Below are positions 55,866 through 64,000 of a DNA stretch of 64,000 nt, piece after piece. Source of the DNA: Rhabditoides inermis. Its lineage: Eukaryota > Nematoda > Chromadorea > Rhabditida > Rhabditidae. Below the pieces are notes generated by a model. That model had not been told where the DNA came from and did not search any database. It was given only the letters and a program-made list of their open reading frames with translations. Numbering within the stretch: the stretch's first letter is position 1; each line of letters opens with the position of its first letter. The DNA lies in the NCBI GenBank assembly GCA_963966185.1, contig CAWZYM010000005.1, forward strand, positions 1 through 64,000, read 5' to 3'. A program made the position numbers and the translations under genes.

Positions 55866-56349
55866 TTACTGGCTGTTGGCCTTGCGGAGCTGGTACTCGA
55901 CGACGATGAACGGGGCCCAGAATCCGATGGCGAGGAAGGTCACAGCCTTGGTGGCGAACGACCACTTGTTGGTGACGTGGAAGGGGAGACGCTACAAAGC
56001 AACATAAGAATACCGTTTTCAAAAGTGTATACATATCGATCAAGAATCGTCTTCCCGCCACTAACCTCGTCAGCCTACCTGCCTTTCCCGGCCTTAGCAT
56101 GTATCTAGCATCTTAGGCACTACTGTATGCTTCATATCACTATGATTGTGTTGTCATATTCAGATATAACGATTCCGGATAAACGATTGATACATAAAAT
56201 TTATAAAAAAAAAATAACAAGAAACTCACAGCGGTGGCCCATCCGTCGTTGACGAAAGAGGTGGGCGTCTGTCCGACGACCTTGGCGGGGGAGTGCGAAG
56301 CCTGACGCACAGCGCGGACAAGCGGGCCAAGAGTACGACGGGCAAGCAT
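55866..56349 (-). CDS. Cytochrome c oxidase subunit 7C
   Basis: Two exons (56349-56230, 55991-55866) join in phase to 81 aa. The N-terminal half (MLARRTLGPLVRAVRQASHS) is a mitochondrial presequence. The mature part LPFHVTNKWSF, then TFLAIGFWAPFIVVEYQLRK has the LPF-N-K and G-F-PF-x-V-x-YQL pattern of COX7C with its single membrane helix. It is a small nuclear-encoded subunit of complex IV. The intron contains a family B repeat (56119-56193). Confidence 0.9.
56119..56193 (-). mobile_element. Family B repeat copy in the COX7C intron
   Basis: The best-preserved copy: GCACTACTGTATGCTTCATA, then TTGTGTTGTCATATTCAGAT and GATTCCGGATAAACGATTGA. It is the reverse complement of 14942-15025 with few differences. 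Confidence 0.8.
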
Positions 56350-57190
56350 CTAAACGTATCAGTAACATCAACATGAAACGCAGAAAAGTACATTACGCGA
56401 AAGTAACACGAATAATGAATAAGAGGAAACGAACCTTACACAACGGAAGATAAATTATAAATGACAACAGCTTCAATCAATAAGAGAGATCAACATCAAT
56501 AAACAACAACAAACAAATTACATAGTAAAATTACAAGTTCGCAGTTGTTGAACGTGAGAACGAGAGGAACGAGGCGCGGCGCGGTTTTTATCCGCGTCGC
56601 GCGCGCTACTCCTACCACGATATTACACAACCGCGAATTTGAAATTTTGATTATAGAGTTTAACATATTGTATGAAGTAAAATACTAAGAGTATAATATT
56701 ATCACTTATTTTATCAAATCAGATATTTTCGAGTTGATGATATACAAATAAATTTAATAGAAAACATTGTTATATTATACCCCGTAAAAAGTTAATTAAA
56801 AAAGGAATGAGCGAATTGTTATTTCATTTTTAAAACTATGTATTCATATAACTTGCATAATAATACAATACAGCCATGGATATCCATTTCGATGCGTGCG
56901 AAGCCTCTCCTCCTCTTCAGGGGTCATCGATACGTCGAGTGACCTCTCGGGTGTCTCCCGTATTTGCTTACCTGTGTCGCTCCCTCTCTCGATTTGCATA
57001 ATGTCTCAGTGCTACTCGGTTTGCAGAGAGAGATGGGAGAGGGGCGAATTGGTTGCGGTGTGCTTCTTCCGATCGATTGCATGACCGCGCGTTTGTGTGT
57101 GCCTGGCTGACTCACTCTCTGCTCTTCCCACCTGGACTGTCTTCTGTACTCACTATCTTACATTCCGAATATTGCAGTGCTCTCGATGTG
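56350..57190. promoter_or_regulatory. Divergent promoter region of COX7C and the FAS1 gene
   Basis: 840 nt. 56640-56880 is strongly AT-rich. A TTGCAG acceptor at 57172-57177 lies 13 nt before the FAS1 ATG. No gene seen. Confidence 0.45.
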
Positions 57191-58101
57191 ATGCTGCCAA
57201 CCTGCCTTTCCCTCCTTCTTTCCTTTTTCGTCTACCCGATTTTAGCTGATCTATGGGGAGAGACGGAGCGAATCCCTGATCTCAAACAAGTACGTGCTCT
57301 AATCTCCAATCTCGTGATTTACATACATTTTCCTACAGTGGCACGATCTATGCGGACGATACCAGGTGTCCAAGGCGTATATGGAAGATAGCAATGCGAA
57401 GGTGAGTTCCATGAACCATACCAATAACAACACTCCTTGCAGATCACAGTATTCGCTCCCGTCGACGATGTATTCACGTATAATCCCGACTACCGAGCGC
57501 TCGACCAGAAAGAGACACTCTCACATATCGGTAATTCTTCAATCTTAATTTTCAGTTTTTAATCTGTTTCTGTTGATTAGAAACTGACAATGTTTGAGTT
57601 ATGCTCACATAATGCGTGAATTGATTGAGTTTCAGTTGATACGCAAGTGATCGAGCTGGGTCTGGGCAAGCGATGGGAGAAGCAGACGCTGATTCGAGCC
57701 ACCATCAACTCCGGGTACATCTACGTCACGCAGTTCGAGAACAACCCCGGCAACTTTGTGAGTAGAGCTCTACGTACGGTACGAACGTTACGTTATAGTC
57801 GTACTATGCGAACGCGGGTCAAGTGTGCAATCACGCGAGTGCACAGTGGGGAATCATATCCGGGGAGCAGTACCTGTACAAGATATGCACGCCTATAGGA
57901 CACAGGTGAAACTCTCTCTCTCTCTCTCCCTCCCCCTCTCTCTTTTTCTCTCTCTCTCTCTCTCTTTACCAGATTTTTCGTTGCAGACCGTATCCCGGCT
58001 CGGCTCTCTCCTTCGTTCGTGACATCGAGCCGCAAGCGTTCATGGAGCGACAGTACGACAACCACCAACTCACGTGAGCATCTCTCTTTCTCTCTCTCCC
58101 T

Positions 58102-58143
<42 letters not shown>

Positions 58144-58509
58144 CAGCAGCCTTCCAGAGAGGTGCGTCAGATCCTCGACCGTGTTCCTGACATCGCGCTC
58201 GTCATCTATGGCTCGTCCGCCTGGAACGGATTCCACACGTTCTTCCTTCCAACAGACAAGGCGTTCAGTAAGGTATACAATTCTCTTTTCATTTTTTTTC
58301 TGTTTACGTGTATTCTTCATTTTCCTATATACATTCTTTTTCTATTCATATTCGTATGATGTGCAGGTGTTATGATGTGCAGGTGATCGACCGTAACCGG
58401 GTGGATCGCGAGGTGCTGCTGGCGCATGTGACCGGCGTGAACCGAGTGCTCTTCACGTATCCATGGATGTATGACGGAGGAGTGCATCACTATCCATCTA
58501 TACGGTAGG

Positions 58510-58542
<33 letters not shown>

Positions 58543-58944
58543 AGAGAGAGAAAGAGAGAGAGAGGGGGAGGTAGAGAGAGAGAGATAGAGAGAGAGAGAG
58601 AGGGGAGGGGGGTAGAGGGAGAAAGAGAGATTACCTACAGGTTCTCCTCCAACGTGATCGAAGACAACTATAAGCTGAAGCTGTCAATGAGAAACATCAC
58701 TGACAGGAGAACCGGCAGATGGGATCGTGAGTCACATTTATTTTATAAATATTTTTTTCATTTATTATAATATTTATCAATTGTGAATTAAAAACAATAA
58801 TTTCGCTAAACTAACCAAGGTGGAACAATTATATATTTAGGGAAGATCTTTTAAAAAGTTTCTCTATTTGTTCAGTGTATGCCGTATCCGAGATCTACGA
58901 GCGCTATTCATCATTCAAGAGAGGCGCCGTCTGGGCAAAGGTGT

Positions 58945-59030
<86 letters not shown>

Positions 59031-61830
59031 TTTCGAAACGTTCAGATTCTCGTACCCAACATCCCCGTGCAAAACGGAGTTGTTCACATAATCGACAGTG
59101 TACTCGGCATTGTGACGAACACTATCGATCAGGTGAGTCTCACACTAGCCCCGCCCACTCACGCCCCGCCCCTTTCAGCTCACCATGGAAAACCCCAAGT
59201 GCACCACGCTGATGAGGTACATCAACACGATCGGACAGATTGTCAGGAACTACTTCTCCGCTACTGGTTAGTCTCTCTCTCTCCTCTCTCTCACTCACTT
59301 TCTCTCACTTTCTCTCTCTCTCTCCCTCCCTCCCTCTCTCTCCCTCTCTCTATCTCCCTCCCCTCTCTCCCCCCTCTCTCCCATTCATTCAACATTATTC
59401 GACCATTATTCCACCACATCCATACGCATACGACTTGAGATATAATAGATTTGAAATCTCTCTCTCTCCCCTCTCTCTCTCCCTCTCTCTATCTCCCTCC
59501 CCCCTCTCTCTCCCCCACTCTCATAACTCCTCCTCAGGCGGTATGGTGACGTTCTTCGCGCCCTACAACGAGGCATTCGAGCGCATTCCGGAGCAGATCG
59601 AGCGCCGGCTGTTGAGAGACAGGATATGGCTGGAGCAGGTGAGCTCATCTTTCTTTTCTCTCTGGTGCTCTGCTTTTTACCCACAAACGATGTTTGAAGT
59701 GCAACTTAGCAAAGTGATCATCAGACAATAAGATACAACGTTTTGTTCTTCCAGATTCTCAGTGGTCAGTCGTTTCCTTAATAGTAAAACAGCAAAAATC
59801 TACAAGACACGAAATCCGAGTGCCAAATCCGTTTCTCCAGATTCTCAAGCTGCACATCGTTCCGGCGAAGGAGCTCACGTCTGACGAGATCACGAACGAG
59901 ACCACAGTGTACACGGTGGACAACATGCGCCAGCTGTGGTTTCAGAAAGGCGAGTGGCCGCGGAACAACATCAGTGAGTGGCACCTCATTTCGTTTTTGC
60001 GTTTCGCTTCACTTCTCTACTTTTTTGCGTTTTTTTCGTAGACGAGATCGGAAAGTTTTCGACCATATCCACCTACTCTCTCTGACGCCCTTTTCGTCTT
60101 TTCGATTTTCCTGAGAACAACATCAGTGAGTATCCTGTGACAGATTTCCTGTTTCTGACCGTTTCCGATACTAGCTAAAAAATCTGGCATTTGCCAGCAC
60201 ATACCCTCGTACCGCACGTACCGCACGTATCTTTCAGCGTACTACGTGATCGGCGGCGGCATTCGTACGGCTATCATCCAGGACAATGTAGCAGCGACCA
60301 ATGGAATCGTGCACTACATCGAGAGGGTGCTCGGGGTGCCGTACCAGTCACTCTGGGAGATTATGAAGAACGAGACGAGGCTGCAGTGAGTGACTCTCTC
60401 TCTCTCTCCCTCTCTCTCCCTCTCTCTCTCTCTCTCTCTTTCTCTCCCTCTTTCGCTCTCCTGCCCTCTCAAAAGTACACCTCCCAGGCGGTCCTACGAG
60501 ATGATGGGCCGTCTGCAGCTGCCGTTCTTCCTCGACCCGTGGCAGGTATTGACGCCCGAGCAGAACGTCACATTCTTCGTCCCCGTGAACGAGGCGTGGC
60601 AGAAGGTGAGTGGTATATAAAAGTATCGTGATGAAAGTATATCTTCTTCGTCCCCTTCAATGAGGAATGGCGCGTGGCAAAATGGGCGGTTTGAGTATTT
60701 CGAATTCGAATTCCGAACTATGATAATTATGTAATGTTGAAACAATTGACCTTGACCCTATTAGAATGGTAGAAGGTGAGAATTTGAAAAGTATGGATGT
60801 GTACATTCCACAGCAAGGAACGGCCTGTAAGGTTACTGTGAAATGATTGACCTTGATCATTCTTCGTCCCCGTGAACGAAGCGTGGCAGAAGGTGAGTGT
60901 AGTAAGTTTCGAGTTTCGACTATTCAGAACATATACATACACAACATTACATTCACATACACAACATTTACATAGATTTTCGTATTATTCCACACCGCCC
61001 CTCATTTGTCGGTCAAAAAAGAAACACACTATAATATTGCTAACTAATATTATTATGTCGAATCGTCCTGGTCTTTTCATGATGGTTCTCTAACGTCACG
61101 GTGAACAAAACCGTGAATGCCGCCTACTTTATACATTTCGGCACCAATCTTGTTCGCATTCTAACACCTTTGTGTTAGAATGCGAACAAAAGCTAATTTA
61201 GTAATCTGAAAAGTATAACTAAAAACTCTCCAGGTGCCGCCGGCTCTGGTGAATCGCATGGTGGACGGGCAGCACGACCTGGCACTACAGTATGTGTTCA
61301 AGAGGCATATCGTGCAGGGACAGGTGAGAGAGAGATAGAGGGAGAGAGAGGAAGAGAGAGAGAAACTGAGATACGAAGAGGTCCTTCAGGCGCTGATGTA
61401 CACGGACCTTCGCGAGCGCACCTATGTGATGATGAACGACGAGAAGGTCGTTGTCCGCAGGAGAGGCAGATGTGAGTGGCGAATGCGCACAGATAGGGAT
61501 TGAGGCCGGCCAGATTTGTAGAAAAACGATTTTGTACGAATTGAGAATTCCATCTGCAGATAGCGTGTATGGATTGAGCATTTGTATGGAGAGGGAGGAG
61601 TTCATAGGCGAAGAGTTCAATTGTCCTCAATATAGCGAGGCTCACGTTTCATAGTCCGTTTCATGACACAGTATAGCACTTTCTGACACGTTTTTTTGCC
61701 AACAAAAGCGAGACTGACAAAAAATTAGTAATTCAACAAATCCTTGCAGTCTTCGAGCTGTACTGGCCGCGCGGCAACCGTGTCGCCCAGGTGATAGAGG
61801 GAGGAGAGATAGCTGGCATCAACGGGTAAG

Positions 61831-61879
<49 letters not shown>

Positions 61880-62067
61880 AGATAGAGAGAAAGAGAGAGA
61901 GGAACCTTTCCAGGTACATGCACTTCATCGACAACGTCTTGATCTACGAGCCCGATCTACGCGCGTCCACAGAGGGCACCGACTGGCTGGCGGCTCACCT
62001 GCTGGGATGGATTGTCCTCGCATTACTATCTATGGGAAGGGTGCGCGTTGCTGCGGCTATACCTTAG
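57191..62067 (+). CDS. Secreted/GPI-type four-FAS1-domain protein (periostin/TGFBI-like)
   Basis: Twenty exons join in phase (57191-57289, 57339-57401, 57443-57530, 57636-57757, 57799-57905, 57987-58073, 58158-58272, 58383-58504, 58641-58726, 58876-58940, 59046-59132, 59179-59266, 59538-59638, 59841-59973, 60238-60385, 60488-60605, 61234-61323, 61390-61471, 61750-61825, 61914-62067) to 676 aa. The start is a signal peptide (MLPTCLSLLLSFFVYPILA). Four FAS1 H1 motifs are visible: ITVFAPVDDVF, HTFFLPTDKAF, VTFFAPYNEAF and VTFFVPVNEAW. H2 motifs include GVVHIIDSVLG, GIVHYIERVLG and GYMHFIDNVL. The C-terminus ends in a hydrophobic stretch (AAHLLGWIVLALLSMG) after STEGTD, suggesting a GPI-anchor signal or short membrane anchor. 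Fasciclin-domain proteins act in cell adhesion and matrix. Several introns repeat their own splice junctions. Confidence 0.92.
60650..60900 (+). repeat. Duplicated ends of FAS1 exon 16
   Basis: TTCTTCGTCCCCGTGAACGA, then the AGCGTGGCAGAAG end and GTGAGTG donor recur at 60863-60899 with a single synonymous change from the true copy (60576-60612). A third, more diverged copy starts at 60646. Confidence 0.75.
61150..61189. repeat. Perfect 18-bp hairpin
   Basis: TTGTTCGCATTCTAACAC at 61150-61167, a 4-nt loop, then the exact complement. It lies in a FAS1-gene intron. Confidence 0.9.
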
Positions 62068-62923
62068 AAGAGAGATGTGAGGTGTGGTCAGTCTCTTCAA
62101 AACACTCTCGAATAGCTTTTCGAATCCCAGTTCACTGCCTGACATGTCTTCGAAATACTTTCGATTACTCCCGAACACTTCGGAATCCCTTGCTATTCCT
62201 TCGAAACACTTGCGTTTGAATAGAGACTGACCGTATTTTAGGAGAGGAAGAGTGAGCGCAGAAGAACTCTGACATACCCAGTGGCCATATAGCTTATGAT
62301 TTTGACTTTGACTTGACTTTGAGATTCCCATGTAAGTTTCACTTTCTCCCATAACCTCATCTGACGAACGTTACGTGTGTGTTTTTCCATGTTCACTTTT
62401 TACATAATAAATGTTTACATATATTCAAGCTTTGCGCTGAGGATGTTCCAACAAGTATTGATTGATTGATTATTGATTGATGTTCTAACACACGTGATCA
62501 TGTGCTCCCTTGCGCATTGATTGATCCCAGATGATACATCAAATCCATGTCTTATCCGCTTATCACACCCGTTGATAGACGACTATCCATTTTCCGGATC
62601 CCACAGACACGAAGTGAGAACTGCGTGCCGGAAAATCGAAATGTAGAAATTGTCAATTGCCAACGACGTCGCCTAAAAACGCAACCCTATACCATATGAC
62701 AACATCGTTGTAGCGGAAACAATGCTGTAACAGTGTACAACACAATCGCAACAGTTATGTTACCATGTGATGTTCGAAAAAATGCGCGGGGGCGAGGGGG
62801 GCGGCAGTGATACGCGTCACGTATGCGGGAGACGTTCGATAGTGGTCAAGTCGAGGGGGGAACCGGATCGGTGAGAGACAGCGGCGGCGGCTGCCATTGC
62901 GCACTGTGTGTTCCGGACAGAGA
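62068..62923. other. FAS1 gene to astacin-like interval
   Basis: Contains a family A element (62086-62232), an AATAAA at 62406-62411 that may serve the FAS1 gene, and a short TTGATTGATTGATT run at 62458. No gene seen. Confidence 0.5.
62086..62232. mobile_element. Family A MITE-like element, 147 bp
   Basis: GGTCAGTCTCTTCAAAACAC at the left and TTTGAATAGAGACTGACC at the right form a terminal inverted repeat. The body has CTTCGAAATACTTTCGATTA and CCCGAACACTTCGGAATCCC, as in 16940-17060. Confidence 0.8.
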
Positions 62924-64000
62924 CATGCGTGCGCTCCTAGTCCTACTACTTCCCCTACTACTTCCACTCCTTCAATGCAATGCCGACGTGGCAGAGTTCG
63001 AGAACCACTTCACGCTCGGGAACCACCAACTCGACACGGTCAGCCATCTGCTGCTGCGGATGAAGAAGCTCGCGCATAGGAAGGCCTATGGGGACCGGCA
63101 GTTTGGCAGCGACGTGGGTGGTCTTGGACTTTTTTTGGTTAAGCTTAATCAGAGGTCCGTCTATACTACGGTCGTCTGTACAGTCCTCCTCCTCGGTCCT
63201 TTGTATTTGTTTATAGAGTAGAATAGTTTATCGAACGATGGTACAGCTACAGTTTGGAACTGATTGTATTCGATACGATTTGCGGGACTTGATTTTCTAA
63301 AGACACTGTTGAATTCGAAGATTAGCCGGTTGAATCCGGGTTTCTCCTATAGTACGGTTCTCTATAGTACATTCCATAGTACGGTATAGTACGATCCTTT
63401 AGTACTCGAGAACAAGATAGGGTTCTTGGAATACATTGTTTTGTCTTTTGTATGATCTATTGATCGGAGCTTCTCCGCAGGGTAATTTCTTGAATCGGAG
63501 GGGCTTTACCTTACCCTTACCTTATTTATCGTAGTATGCAAATCTGGCGGTGTCATTTTAAATCTCAATTCTCAAAGCGTCGTCTTAGTCAATAGCTAGT
63601 CCTGGGTCTTCCTAGTGCAAGATAGGTTTCTTGGTTTACCCGTTTTCTCTATTGATTGACAATATGCAAATCAGGCAGTGGAGGACGCGAAGAAACCGGT
63701 GTCGATCAGTCAGGAGCAGCCCAAGGTCAAGCAGGAGCTCGCGCCCTACCTGTTCGAGGGTGGGTCGCTCTTCAATGTCACGTCACCTCTCTTCTTTTTT
63801 GCAACAGCGCCGTATTATGACGGTTCCCATGACCAATATGTCTAACGACATCGCTCGCTGATCGCTCGCATATGTTTCAAAATATTGTAGCTTGTGCTCG
63901 GCAGGTGCATGTATTTACACACTGCGCGAATACTGTATTCTGTGTTACAGAGAATCTATCTTGAATCTTGACAGCCACTGTGTGTTTCAGGCGACATCTT
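62924..64000 (+). CDS. N-terminus of a probable astacin metalloprotease (cut by window edge)
   Basis: Exons 62924-63113, 63675-63759 and 63991 onward. The start is a signal peptide (MRALLVLLLPLLLPLLQC), followed by a charged, helical pro-region and PYLFEGDIF at the edge. FEGD fits the FxGD 'aspartate switch' of astacin pro-peptides, which keeps the zinc site blocked until cleavage; nematode astacins typically have LFEGDI at this place. The catalytic HExxH domain would lie beyond the window. The call depends mainly on this one motif. Confidence 0.55.

Overview
The window is nuclear DNA of a small-genomed animal, most probably a nematode outside the Caenorhabditis group. Four things point that way. 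Introns are very numerous (57 coding exons in one gene) and some are only 42 nt. An AG splice acceptor lies 0-25 nt before the start codon of at least nine genes, as expected of spliced-leader trans-splicing. The proteins match nematode lengths as I recall them (ATP synthase OSCP 207 aa, an SPD-2-like protein of 848 aa, a LRK-1-like protein of 2433 aa). Pairs of genes sit close together on one strand, as in operons. Species is not determinable by eye; an intron-rich diplogastrid-like nematode is my guess. Exon coordinates were derived by hand from reading frame, phase and GT/AG sites, so individual junctions may be off.

Layout: (1) 54-1608 (+) the 3' end of a FOG/U-shaped-type zinc-finger cofactor. 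(2) 2668-4639 (-) a LAPTM4-like membrane protein. (3) 6505-12770 (-) an SPD-2/CEP192-like centrosomal protein. (4) 13392-17881 (-) Spindly. (5) 18372-25011 (+) RBM12. (6) 25728-27097 (+) a GOLM-like Golgi protein. (7) 27409-29875 (-) an unrecognised 450-aa protein. (8) 30016-30270 (-) ribosomal protein eS27. (9) 31217-32084 (+) ATP synthase OSCP. (10) 32252-34696 (+) NMD3. (11) 35261-55001 (+) a LRRK/LRK-1 ROCO kinase. (12) 55376-55765 (+) a LSm10/SmD1-like protein. (13) 55866-56349 (-) COX7C. (14) 57191-62067 (+) a secreted four-FAS1 (periostin/TGFBI-like) protein. (15) 62924-end (+) the N-terminus of a probable astacin protease.

The genes are mainly housekeeping or cell-division genes and do not form one pathway. 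Two themes recur: mitosis (SPD-2-like, Spindly) and ribosome or energy supply (eS27, NMD3, OSCP, COX7C). Same-strand close pairs (OSCP-NMD3, LRRK-LSm10, Spindly-SPD-2) could be operons.

The most unusual signal is in the introns. Many carry extra, partly decayed copies of the neighbouring exon-intron junction. One such copy, in the LRRK gene, is a phase-symmetric exon whose 18 shared residues differ only at synonymous sites. Other introns are filled by MITE-like elements: a GTCAGTCTCTTCGAA-ended family that makes up almost whole introns of Spindly, a second dispersed family, an intact hAT-type MITE with an 8-bp target duplication, and an approximately 800-bp inverted repeat whose arms carry tRNA-like promoter boxes. 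Long GA/CT, GATA and TGTGTC microsatellites fill much of the rest.
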